From Cytophagales bacterium (GTDB taxonomy: Bacteria; Pseudomonadota; Gammaproteobacteria; Burkholderiales; Burkholderiaceae_C): 64,000 bases of DNA. Positions 44,301 to 51,788 of the stretch are shown here, in pieces. A model generated the notes under the pieces. It made no database searches and was not told the DNA's origin. It saw only the letters and a program-made list of their open reading frames with translations. The DNA lies in the NCBI GenBank assembly GCA_030054145.1, contig JASGCK010000001.1:1-64000 (forward strand), written 5' to 3'. The stretch's first letter is position 1, and every line of letters begins with the position of its first letter. The position numbers and the translations under genes were made by a program.

Positions 44301-44461
44301 CTAAATTCAGTAGCGACTTGAACTTGGACATTCGTGACGTCGGGAAATGCATCTACCGACAATTTGGTGGCTTCGCGTAGACCAAAACCACAAAGTACCA
44401 GAGCCAGTACAGCGACCAGTAATCGCTGCGATAACGCCGCGCGTATGAGTGAGTTGAGCAC
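41372..44461 (-). CDS. Heavy-metal RND efflux pump, CzcA/CusA family
   Basis: The 1029-residue protein has the RND layout with 12 membrane segments and two large periplasmic loops. It starts MLNSLIRAALSQRLLVAVLA and has FPDVTNVQVQVATEFSGRSP, TGLPNLVEMRSLNKSGLSII and KEGALTPQINRVPSISLDES. The TM4 proton-relay segment reads LAIAIGLMVDATVVVVEN. Its single Asp, with Ala where CzcA proteins have the first Asp of DFG, is more like CusA-type pumps. The metal therefore cannot be assigned with confidence. It exports metal from periplasm or cytoplasm through the adaptor and TolC-like channel encoded upstream. Confidence 0.93.
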   Translation of the reverse strand: MLNSLIRAALSQRLLVAVLALVLCGFGLREATKLSVDAFPDVTNVQVQVATEFSGRSPEEIERFVTVPLEIAMTGLPNLVEMRSLNKSGLSIITLVFTDKTDVYFARQLVTERLIEVSQRMPEGVTPVLGPLSTGLGEVYQYTLDHPDDGKRTLTDQELTQRRIVQDWIVRPLLRSIPGVAEINSQGGFVRQYQVLVNPERLRHYNLSIQQIVQSVNNNNANAGGGILPQLTEQYLIRGVGLIKNTEDIGNIVVKEQGGIPVFIRDLAEVKIGSEVRQGAIIKGGYTESVAGIVLMVRAGNAKEIVTRVKAKVEEINAKGMLPDGLKIVPFYDRTELVDSALWTVGKVLIEGIFLVVLVLFIFLGDVRSSLIVVATLIITPLTTFILMNRYGISANLMSLGGLAIAIGLMVDATVVVVENVFHKLGEAKAEGISKLRVILQATMEVATPTIFGIAIIILVFLPLMTLQGIEGKLFAPLALTIAISLAVSLIVSLFLSPVLCAYILKGGADHDTKIIATLKHHYLQLLDKALAKHRVTVLVAISLLIGSLVLFLFLGKSFMPTMKEGALTPQINRVPSISLDESIRMEMAAMKQIAEVPGVRMVVSKLGRGESPADPAGPNESDPIVLLDPKSDRSQDAIDEDIRKRLSTIPGVQIVLSQPIAERVDEMVTGVRSQLAIKVFGDDLNELKRISEQVARILKSVPGSKDIRIERLSGQQSLTIDVDRKAIARHGINVADVHALIETAIGGKEVTVLYEGERRYGVAVRFPEGARNSIESIRNTMLRTPDGAIVPLYSVAQIALLDGPAQVSRESGKRRVVVGSNVEGRDLAGFVKEVQEKIDHQIKLPDGYHFSYGGQFENMERAMSTLTVIVPITIAAIFFLLFMLFKSMKLASLIILVLPFASIGGIIALFLTREYLSVPASVGFIALWGIAVLNGVVLVSCIRKLREDGKDLAVAVREGCVMRFRPVMMTATVALLGLIPFLFATGPGSEVQKPLAIVVIGGLISSTLLTLVVLPTLYRWFDEPPIEA

Positions 44462-44465
44462 TGTA

Positions 44466-45662
44466 TTACTCCAATTCAGCGCGTTTACGCTCGTTATTCA
44501 AATGAAAAGCTCCTTCGGTAACAACGGATGCGCCTAGAGAGAGTCCTTTATTCACGGGACGAAATCCGTTGGAAGCAGGTCCTAAATCGACCGCTGTCAT
44601 CCGAAAGCGCAAGGGCGCTATCTGCACATAGACGTGATCCTTGTCCGACTCACGCACGACAGCACTGACAGGCACGGCCAAGGTGTTAATTGGGGCGCTA
44701 GCAATACGCAGGATTGCCAGCATTTGCGGTTTTAAATCACGCTTTGGATTGTCAACTTGTGTGCGAACCGTGACCGATCTGGTTTCAGGGGAAATTGTGT
44801 CGCTGACGTACACAACTTTGCCTGTGATGGTTTTTTCACCAAGTGCGGGAACTGATATTTCGATTTTTTGCCCCGTTTGTACGCTTCGTGCTGCTTGTTC
44901 AGGTAGTGCACCAATGACCCAGACGCTACTGAGGTCGGCAACGGTAAACATGGGCTCGCCTGGCTGGGTGACTTGACCTTGACTGACTTTGCGCTCAGTG
45001 ACAACCCCTGATCGTGTGGCAACCACATTCGCGTGTGGATGTAGGCTACCTTGATCGCGTAACTTTTCAATGTTTTCATTAGGTAGCCCCATGAGGCGCA
45101 GTTGATCAGCAGCCGCCCGCATCTCGGCTTTGGCAATGGATAGTTCTGATTCGCGGCGCTGAAGCTCTGCAGAACCAATCACATCAGCTTGCAAAAGCTG
45201 TTTCGCGCGCTCTAGCGCACGCTCTGCAAGAGTGGTGTTAGAGCTGGCACGCAAAAAGCTCAGTTGTGCAGTGGTGAGTTCGGGGCTGGAGATGCGTGCT
45301 AGCGTTTGACCTGCCTTGACGGTGTCTCCAACCTCGACTAGCAGATCGGTCACTCGTCCCGTGACGGCTGCACCGATTCGAGTTAATAGCCGCTCATTGG
45401 TATCAATGCGACCAGCAATATCTTGACTAAGACTCATTTCGACATTTGTCAGTGGTTGAATATTGAAGTTGCCAGCCATCGCTGAGCTAACGGTGACCGT
45501 CAACGGATCACTCGTCACTTTTTCGCTCTCTGCTTTAGGTTTTTTGTTCTCAGTGGTTTTAGAGCAGGCAACAAGAAAAAACGTGAAAAAAATAATGAAA
45601 ACCCAAGAGACGAGAAGATGTGATGATTGGCGTTTAGCGAAAGAGTAGGTGTGGTAGCGCAT
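44466..45662 (-). CDS. RND efflux periplasmic adaptor (CzcB-like lipoprotein)
   Basis: The 398-residue protein begins with a hydrophobic signal ending in a lipobox (FLVACSK, Cys33), so it is probably lipid-anchored. The membrane-fusion core follows: GAAVTGRVTDLLVEVGDTVK (lipoyl half), a coiled hairpin around residues 130-190, and ATRSGVVTERKVSQGQVTQP (second lipoyl half). It links the pump to the outer channel. The gene is 4 bp from the pump gene. Confidence 0.92.
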   Translation of the reverse strand: MRYHTYSFAKRQSSHLLVSWVFIIFFTFFLVACSKTTENKKPKAESEKVTSDPLTVTVSSAMAGNFNIQPLTNVEMSLSQDIAGRIDTNERLLTRIGAAVTGRVTDLLVEVGDTVKAGQTLARISSPELTTAQLSFLRASSNTTLAERALERAKQLLQADVIGSAELQRRESELSIAKAEMRAAADQLRLMGLPNENIEKLRDQGSLHPHANVVATRSGVVTERKVSQGQVTQPGEPMFTVADLSSVWVIGALPEQAARSVQTGQKIEISVPALGEKTITGKVVYVSDTISPETRSVTVRTQVDNPKRDLKPQMLAILRIASAPINTLAVPVSAVVRESDKDHVYVQIAPLRFRMTAVDLGPASNGFRPVNKGLSLGASVVTEGAFHLNNERKRAELE

Positions 45663-45680
45663 GATGTTCGCGGTATGTTT

Positions 45681-46985
45681 TTAGGGTGTGGTTGTTGACT
45701 GTGAACTGTTTAGTCCTGCTAAGAGCTGCAGTTCAATATTGGCTAGCTGGTATTGATAACGTGCGTCCAATAGGTCTGCATTCACGGCTCGCAGAATCCG
45801 CTGTGCGTCTAGTACGTCCAAAATACCTCGCTCACCAAAGCGATAGGCGGCCTCGGCAACGCGCAGAGCCGCTTGTGCTTCTGTGACCGCCCCAGTGCTG
45901 AGTGCGGAGACTCTGATTTTGGCAATTGCTAGGCTTTTGTACGCCAAATCGATTTGCTGTTCTAAATCGATGCGCCGCCCCTCAAGCTGGGCAGTAGCGC
46001 GATTCAAATCAGCCACTGCCTCAGCAATAGGACCTGTTCGCTGATCGAACAAAGGTACTTGAATAGATGCACTGAGTGCGTTGCTTCTGATTTCGGGGTC
46101 TCGCATTTGCGTCAAGCGAATTTCGACACTTGGCCAACGACCCTGTTTGCTCTCATTCAGCCGAGCCTGACGCTTGTTGACCTCTGCTTGGAGCATTTTG
46201 AGCTCAGGATTATGGACTTGAGCCATATTCAGAATATCTATTAAAGAAGGCGTTTCGGTCGGGTCTGTTAGGTTTTCTCGTAATAGCCATTTCTTAGGTA
46301 ATTGACCTGCCGTTAGACGATTCAAGGCTAAAGCATTTTGTTCGACCAGTAGCGATGCTGTTTGGTATTTTTGTCGCGCTTGGATGACCTCTGCATCGGC
46401 TTTAATAATTTCGTATCGCGCAGCCTCACCGCTTTCTACGCGAATTTTTACCTTGGCACGGATCTGTTCCAATAAGGCTAGCGAATCATAGGCGGCACGC
46501 TCCTCTTCCTTGCGTAGCAAATACTCGTAAGCCTTGGCTTTTGTTTGCGCTATTAGTTCATTGTTGGTGATGGCAAATGCCTGCACGCTTGCATCAAAGC
46601 CATATTTGGCGCCGTCAATACGAGCGCGGCGCAGGCTAGGATTTTCGATCCGCTGTGAAAGTGCGAGTGCTGAGACCGTCCCACCTACCGCGCCTGAAAT
46701 TAATGCACGGTTATTGCCAGTAATTGACTCAATCTGCGGATTTGGAATGGCGCCAGCAGTTTTGATGGACGCAGAGGCCAGATCAATGCTGTTTTTCGCG
46801 ACTCTAAGATTGGCATTATTTTTGAGCACAACTTCTACGATGTCATCAATCGATAGCATTCGCGCGGGTGCGTCGGGAGTCGCCCAAGCAGCGTGTGATA
46901 GCTGAAGGGTAAATAGGCACAGAATGACCTTGGATCGAGAGAGGGTAGCGATGGACGTGAGTGTCATAAGTAAAAAAGTTTTCAA
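45681..46985 (-). CDS. TolC-family outer-membrane channel (CzcC-like)
   Basis: The 434-residue protein has a signal sequence (LFTLQLSHAAWA) and the two outer-membrane efflux repeats: LRVAKNSIDLASASIKTAGA IP-type and NPELKMLQAEVNKRQARLNE. ASIQVPLFDQRTGPIAEAVA and YRFGERGILDVLDAQRILRA are also present. It forms the exit duct of the tripartite metal pump. It is the first gene of the leftward operon and is divergent from the LysR gene across an AT-rich 100-bp control region. Confidence 0.92.
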   Translation of the reverse strand: MKTFLLMTLTSIATLSRSKVILCLFTLQLSHAAWATPDAPARMLSIDDIVEVVLKNNANLRVAKNSIDLASASIKTAGAIPNPQIESITGNNRALISGAVGGTVSALALSQRIENPSLRRARIDGAKYGFDASVQAFAITNNELIAQTKAKAYEYLLRKEEERAAYDSLALLEQIRAKVKIRVESGEAARYEIIKADAEVIQARQKYQTASLLVEQNALALNRLTAGQLPKKWLLRENLTDPTETPSLIDILNMAQVHNPELKMLQAEVNKRQARLNESKQGRWPSVEIRLTQMRDPEIRSNALSASIQVPLFDQRTGPIAEAVADLNRATAQLEGRRIDLEQQIDLAYKSLAIAKIRVSALSTGAVTEAQAALRVAEAAYRFGERGILDVLDAQRILRAVNADLLDARYQYQLANIELQLLAGLNSSQSTTTP

Positions 46986-47085
46986 AACGAGGCCAAATAT
47001 AAAGTTAATATTGAAAGAAAAAAAGATTCAAAATAGCAATTAATAGTTAGATAAAAGGAAGCATTTCTTTGTTGACGTACAGATC

Positions 47086-47976
47086 ATGAATAGTAGTTTC
47101 AATTACAAGCATCTTTTTTATTTTTGGGTCGTGGCCAAAGAGGGCGGCATGGCCAGAGCTGCGGAGCATTTGGGTTTGGCGCTACCGACGATTAGTAAAC
47201 AGGTTCGTGCACTAGAGCAAGAGCTTGGGGTCTCGCTATTCAAAACCCAAGGACGTAATTTGGTGCTAACCCAAGCGGGCGTGGTAGCCATGCGTGAGGC
47301 CGATTTAATTTTTGCGATTGGAGAGCAGTTGCCTTGCCGCGTTCGCGAGGTCATTAGCGGCAAAATGGTTCGTCTCAATGTTGGTATATCGGACGGTATT
47401 GCAAAAATGGTGGTGCATAGTGTTTTGGCGCCCATTTTGAGTGAGCCAGATTTGAGATTGCTCTGCCATGAGGGGGAGTTTGAGCAGATGCTTGGTGAGT
47501 TAGCTATGCATAAATTAGATTTAGTTCTATCGGATCGTCCTGCCACAGCGCATTCAGAGTTACGCATCACAAGCCGCTTGTTGGCGCAGAGTCCTTTGGC
47601 TTGGTACGCACCGCCCAGTTTGTTTGCGCAAGCGTCGTGCGGTTATCCTCAAAGTTTGGCCTCTGTACCTATGCTACTACCTACATCGCACGCTACTTTG
47701 CGGTTAAAAATTGATCACTGGTTGGAGCGCGAGCACATCACTCCAAAAATTGTGGGTGAGTTTGAAGATAGCGCTCTATTGGCCACATTTAGCGCAGAAG
47801 GCATGGGTGTCTTCCCAGGGCCTGTTGCGGCTCAAGAGGAACTTAGAAGGTCGTACGGGTTAGAAAAAATAGCCGTTATCAAAGAAGTAGAAGAGCAATT
47901 TCATCTGATCTACACTGCGCGTAAGGTACTCCATCCTCTGCTGAATAAACTCTTAGCCATAGCTAAGAATAGCTAA
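47086..47976 (+). CDS. LysR-family regulator, NhaR-like
   Basis: The 296-residue protein has an N-terminal winged helix (KHLFYFWVVAKEGGMARAAE, then HLGLALPTISKQVRALEQEL) and an NhaR-like effector domain (RLNVGISDGIAKMVVHSVLA, LVLSDRPATAHSELRITSRL). NhaR-type regulators respond to cations or envelope stress. Its divergent placement against the efflux operon suggests that it controls it. Codon use is AT-richer than in flanking housekeeping genes. The end is 38 bp from the helicase stop, right at the module border. Confidence 0.9.
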   Translation: MNSSFNYKHLFYFWVVAKEGGMARAAEHLGLALPTISKQVRALEQELGVSLFKTQGRNLVLTQAGVVAMREADLIFAIGEQLPCRVREVISGKMVRLNVGISDGIAKMVVHSVLAPILSEPDLRLLCHEGEFEQMLGELAMHKLDLVLSDRPATAHSELRITSRLLAQSPLAWYAPPSLFAQASCGYPQSLASVPMLLPTSHATLRLKIDHWLEREHITPKIVGEFEDSALLATFSAEGMGVFPGPVAAQEELRRSYGLEKIAVIKEVEEQFHLIYTARKVLHPLLNKLLAIAKNS

Positions 47977-48013
47977 TGGACTAGGCGGTGCTTTATTTTT
48001 TAATTTAGGCGAA

Positions 48014-48053
48014 TTTAGGCAGTTTGCGCTGCACTTTGCGCCGCACTGTCCGC
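48014..48053. repeat. Direct repeat copy B: native 3' end of the Rep-like helicase gene
   Basis: These 40 bases are identical to 40969-41008 and form the last codons plus stop of the helicase gene. Just outside, AATTTAGGC occurs twice (48002-48010 and 48012-48020). Together the two copies bracket the 7-kb efflux module. Confidence 0.88.
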
Positions 48054-50180
48054 CGCCTTCTTGGCAAACTCCGCCCGCAGCGCTTTGAGTTTTGCCATCG
48101 GATCTTCACGGATCGTTTGTACATCCAGCGCCATCTCGGCAATAAAACGACTGGGCTGGCTGCTCACCATATCGCGTCCTGCTTTTTTCTTTTTTGTCCA
48201 GCTGACCATGAGCGTGTTTCTTGCCCGCGTGATGCCCACGTACATCAGGCGACGCTCTTCTTGTAGGCGGTTGATTTCGTCGGTGGATTTGCCGTTCGGA
48301 CTGAGCTTGTCGAAGTCTTCTTCATCTTGTGCTTCGACCGGCTCAGCACGATCGGCATTTTTCGGCTTTTTGACATTCCGACTAAACGGTAGCGAGCCTT
48401 CAGTCACGCCCGCTAGCATCACGTGCGGCCACTCCAGCCCTTTGGCGGCGTGCAGTGTGGAGAGCGTCACCACGTTTTGCTCGGACTCGCGCTCGGATAG
48501 CGTGGAGAGCAGCGAGACGTTTTGAATCACCTCTAACAGCGTCTTCGATTCGCTAACCAGCGTCACGCCTGCGGTGTCGTCAATTTCGCCGCCGCAGCGC
48601 TTACTCATCCAATCGACGAAGTCGAGTACGTTTGCCCATTTGGCGGCGGAGAGTTTTTCGGTTTCAGCGCTCTCCATTAAATGCTTTTCGTAGCCAATGT
48701 CTTTGAGCCACTCCAGCAAAAACGCTTTGGCATCTTCTGCGCCTGATGTCTGCCGCGCGCGAAATTCCAGATCGTTTAAGTAGCGTCCAAACTCTTGCAG
48801 TCCGTCTAAAGCCCTTGTGGATAGGGCGCTGCCGAGGGGTGGGCTAAATAGCGCTTCAAACAAACTGACCTTGTAGCTCGATGCGTAATTGCCCAGCGTC
48901 GCCAGTGTTATGTGACCGATGCCGCGCTTGGGCGTAGATACGGCGCGGATGAATGCGGGGTCATCGTCGTTGTTGGAGAGAAGCCGCAACCACGAGCACA
49001 AATCTTTAATTTCGGCGCGATCAAAAAAACTCATGCCGCCCGATACTTTGTACGGAATCGCTGCTTTGCGCAGGGCTTTTTCAAACGCCTTCGCAAGGTG
49101 ATTGGCGCGGTAGAGAACCGCAAAATCCTTGTAGTCCTTGGGGTGTGCGGCAATGGAGTCCTCTGCCGCGCGAAGGCTTTGAATGCGTGCCACGATGCGC
49201 TCGGCTTCATGCTCTTCGTTATCCGCATCGACTACGCGCACAGGTTCACCCGCTTGGATGTCGCTCCACAATTTTTTAGGAAATAGTTTGGGATTGTTGC
49301 TAATCACGTTGTTGGCGGCTTGCAAAATCTGCGGCGTGGAGCGGTAGTTTTGCTCCAGTGGAATGACCTTCAAATTCGGGTAGTCGGCAGGTAGACGGCG
49401 CAGATTGTCTAGCGTTGCGCCGCGCCAGCCGTAGATGGATTGGTCGTCGTCGCCCACGGCGGTGAAGCGGGCGCGTTCGCCAACCAACAGTTTGAGCATC
49501 TCGTATTGGATCTCGTTGGTATCTTGGTACTCATCGACCAGCACGTGCCCGAAAGCGGCTTGCCATTTGGCGCGAACTTCTGGGAAGTCTCGCAGCAATT
49601 TGAGCGGCAAACCAATCAAGTCATCAAAGTCCACGCTTTGATACGCCGAGAGCCGCTCCTCGTACTTTTGCATGATGATCGCGCAGACTCGCTCGTCTTC
49701 GTTTTTGGCAGCTGACAGCGCAGTGTCACCCGTCAAGCCCGCACTCTTCCAGCCGCTAATCGTCCACTGCCAACCGCGTGCTGTGGCCGCATCGACTGTG
49801 CCGCCCGCGTCTTTTAGCATCGACTCCACATCGCTGGCATCCAAGATGCTGAAGTTCGGCTTGAGCCCGAGCACTGCGCCGTCTTGCCGCAGCATCCGCA
49901 CACCCAGCGCGTGGAAGGTGCAGATGGTGAGCTCTTTCGCTGCTTTGCCCATCGATTTGGTTTGAAGAATTGCCTTGGCGCGTTCGCGCATTTCGGCGGC
50001 AGCTTTGTTGGTGAAGGTAATCGCGGCAATGCGTTTGGGCTCTAAGCCCGCCTCGATTAACCGTGCAATTTTGTGCGTAATGACACGGGTTTTGCCCGAG
50101 CCAGCGCCAGCTAAAACCAGGGAGGGGCCTGCAAGGAAATTAACCGCGTCGCGCTGGGCGACATTCAAACCGTCAGACAT
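48015..50180 (-). CDS. Rep/UvrD family superfamily 1A DNA helicase with an in-frame palindromic insertion
   Basis: The 721-residue protein has Walker A LAGAGSGKTRVITHKIARLI, AITFTNKAAAEM, the DEXX box VLVDEYQDTNEIQYEML, GDDDQSIYGWRGA, LEQNYRST, TLHAAKGLEWPHVMLAG and EERRLMYVGITRARNTLMVS. It unwinds DNA at stalled forks, and Rep is the best match. Between the fifth and sixth motif groups an insertion (AEPVEAQDEEDFDKLSPNG) is encoded by the palindromic repeat at 48292-48355. The Ala/Gln/Ser-rich C-terminal tail (DSAAQSAAQTA) is the segment duplicated at 40969. Confidence 0.94.
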   Translation of the reverse strand: MSDGLNVAQRDAVNFLAGPSLVLAGAGSGKTRVITHKIARLIEAGLEPKRIAAITFTNKAAAEMRERAKAILQTKSMGKAAKELTICTFHALGVRMLRQDGAVLGLKPNFSILDASDVESMLKDAGGTVDAATARGWQWTISGWKSAGLTGDTALSAAKNEDERVCAIIMQKYEERLSAYQSVDFDDLIGLPLKLLRDFPEVRAKWQAAFGHVLVDEYQDTNEIQYEMLKLLVGERARFTAVGDDDQSIYGWRGATLDNLRRLPADYPNLKVIPLEQNYRSTPQILQAANNVISNNPKLFPKKLWSDIQAGEPVRVVDADNEEHEAERIVARIQSLRAAEDSIAAHPKDYKDFAVLYRANHLAKAFEKALRKAAIPYKVSGGMSFFDRAEIKDLCSWLRLLSNNDDDPAFIRAVSTPKRGIGHITLATLGNYASSYKVSLFEALFSPPLGSALSTRALDGLQEFGRYLNDLEFRARQTSGAEDAKAFLLEWLKDIGYEKHLMESAETEKLSAAKWANVLDFVDWMSKRCGGEIDDTAGVTLVSESKTLLEVIQNVSLLSTLSERESEQNVVTLSTLHAAKGLEWPHVMLAGVTEGSLPFSRNVKKPKNADRAEPVEAQDEEDFDKLSPNGKSTDEINRLQEERRLMYVGITRARNTLMVSWTKKKKAGRDMVSSQPSRFIAEMALDVQTIREDPMAKLKALRAEFAKKAADSAAQSAAQTA
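48292..48355. repeat. Dispersed palindromic repeat, in-frame copy inside the helicase gene
   Basis: The left arm CCGTTCGGACTGAGCTTGTC (48292-48311) continues GAAG, and the right arm is CTTCGACCGGCTCAGCACGA (48332-48351) to CGG at 48355. It is the same element as at 8402 and 26307, read in the opposite coding orientation but still without stops. It codes for about 21 residues in a loop between helicase motifs. Confidence 0.85.
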
Positions 50181-50217
50181 ACAGAGACATCAATTCTTAT
50201 GAGCGTTCTATCAATTC

Positions 50218-50281
50218 GTCATTCCCGCGAAGGCGGGAATCCATGACCTTGCTTGTGGATCCCCGCCTTCGCGTGAATGAC
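50218..50281. repeat. Dispersed palindromic repeat of the GTCATTCCCGC type
   Basis: The arms are GTCATTCCCGCGAAGGCGGG (50218-50237), which runs on to AATCCA, and TGGATCCCCGCCTTCGCGTG (50256-50275), which runs on to AATGAC. This is a 64-bp imperfect palindrome in the divergent helicase/glmU intergenic. Repeats of this type occur in high copy in many proteobacteria. The remainder of 50181-50374 shows no gene. Confidence 0.85.
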
Positions 50282-50374
50282 AGATGGTGAGGATAGTGGG
50301 TAGCGAGGATAGGAGGTGATTGTCCCACCTCTCGGTTGCCTTGATAATTAGCAGGATTAAGAGGGCTTGAATTG

Positions 50375-51778
50375 ATGAATACTTTGAATGTAATCGTGAT
50401 GGCGGCGGGCAAGGGTACGCGTATGCAGTCCGCGACCCCCAAAGTTTTGCAACGCCTTGGCGGTAAACCGCTCGTTCAGCACGTGCTGGATACGGCTTTC
50501 GTTTTGAATGCCCAGCAAGTCGTGGTGGTGACGGGGCATGCGGCTGAAGTGGTTGAGTCGGCGCTGCTCAAAGCCAATCCAGACAAGGCTTTGCGGCTGG
50601 CTCGCCAAATGCCGCAGCTTGGCACGGGGCACTGCGTACAGCAAGCCGCGCCGCTTTTGGCGGGTGATGATTCGATTACTTTAATTTTGTCGGGCGACGT
50701 GCCGCTGACAAAGCCTGAGACTTTGCAAACGCTGATTGCTCAGTGTGCAGGCAAACATTTGGCGCTGCTGACGATTGCATTTGATGATCCAACGGGCTAC
50801 GGACGTATCGTGCGGGACGCATCAGGCGTGCAAGTCGCGGCGATTGTCGAACACAAAGATGCCAGCGCAGAGCAGCGAATGATTCACGAATGCTATAGCG
50901 GCATCATGGCAGCGCCGACCAAGCTACTCAAAACGTGGCTCGCTAAACTGGATAACCGAAATGCAGCGGGCGAGTTTTACCTGACCGATGTGCCCAAGCA
51001 CGCTGTGGCTGGTGGCACAAAAGTATTGGCAACTTGCATCACGGATACCGTGCAAGTCGATGGTGTGAATAGCCCTGTCCAATTGGCGGCTTTGGAGCGG
51101 GCTTTGCAAGCACGCATCGCGCTAGCCCTTATGGGAAAAGGCGTGCGGTTGGCTGACCCTGCGCGGCTTGATGTACGGGGCTCGCTTGAATGTGGCTCGG
51201 ATGTGGACATTGACGTGAACTGTATTTTTGCAGGCGAGGTGCGGCTAGGCAATCGCGTAATCATCGGTAGTCACTGCGTCATCACCGATGCCGTGATTGG
51301 TGATGATGTGGTCATTCAACCGTTCACGCACATGGAGGGACAAGCGGGCAAGCCTGTGCGGGTGGGCGCTCATGCGAGGGTAGGACCTTTTGCGAGGCTG
51401 CGACCTGGCACCGTGCTGGGCGACGATGTTCACATTGGTAACTTTGTTGAGGTGAAAAACGCCACGCTTGCCAAGGGGGCGAAGGCGAATCACTTGGCGT
51501 ATGTAGGCGACGCGACGGTGGGGGAGCGCGTCAATTACGGCGCGGGTTCGATTACGGCGAACTATGACGGCGTGAATAAGCATCAAACGGTCATTGAAGC
51601 GGACGTGCGCGTGGGCAGCAATTGCGTGCTGGTCGCGCCTGTCACGGTAGGCGCAAATGGCACGATTGGCGCGGGCTCTATCGTGACCAAGAACACGCCA
51701 GCGGGGGCATTAACGGTGGCACGGGGCAAGCAGATATCGCTTGAGAATTGGGTGAGACCTGTTAAACAACTTAAATAA
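50375..51778 (+). CDS. glmU: Bifunctional N-acetylglucosamine-1-phosphate uridyltransferase / glucosamine-1-phosphate acetyltransferase
   Basis: The protein is 467 residues from ATG 50375. The N-terminal pyrophosphorylase domain starts LNVIVMAAGKGTRMQSATPK. The C-terminal left-handed beta-helix has repeated hexapeptides (VRLGNRVIIGSHCVITDAVI, then FARLRPGTVLGDDVHIGNFV) and the catalytic region HLAYVGDATVGERVNYGAGS. It makes UDP-GlcNAc for peptidoglycan and LPS. Length is close to 456 in E. coli. It is convergent with corA. Confidence 0.97.
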   Translation: MNTLNVIVMAAGKGTRMQSATPKVLQRLGGKPLVQHVLDTAFVLNAQQVVVVTGHAAEVVESALLKANPDKALRLARQMPQLGTGHCVQQAAPLLAGDDSITLILSGDVPLTKPETLQTLIAQCAGKHLALLTIAFDDPTGYGRIVRDASGVQVAAIVEHKDASAEQRMIHECYSGIMAAPTKLLKTWLAKLDNRNAAGEFYLTDVPKHAVAGGTKVLATCITDTVQVDGVNSPVQLAALERALQARIALALMGKGVRLADPARLDVRGSLECGSDVDIDVNCIFAGEVRLGNRVIIGSHCVITDAVIGDDVVIQPFTHMEGQAGKPVRVGAHARVGPFARLRPGTVLGDDVHIGNFVEVKNATLAKGAKANHLAYVGDATVGERVNYGAGSITANYDGVNKHQTVIEADVRVGSNCVLVAPVTVGANGTIGAGSIVTKNTPAGALTVARGKQISLENWVRPVKQLK

Positions 51779-51788
51779 TTGACGGGAG

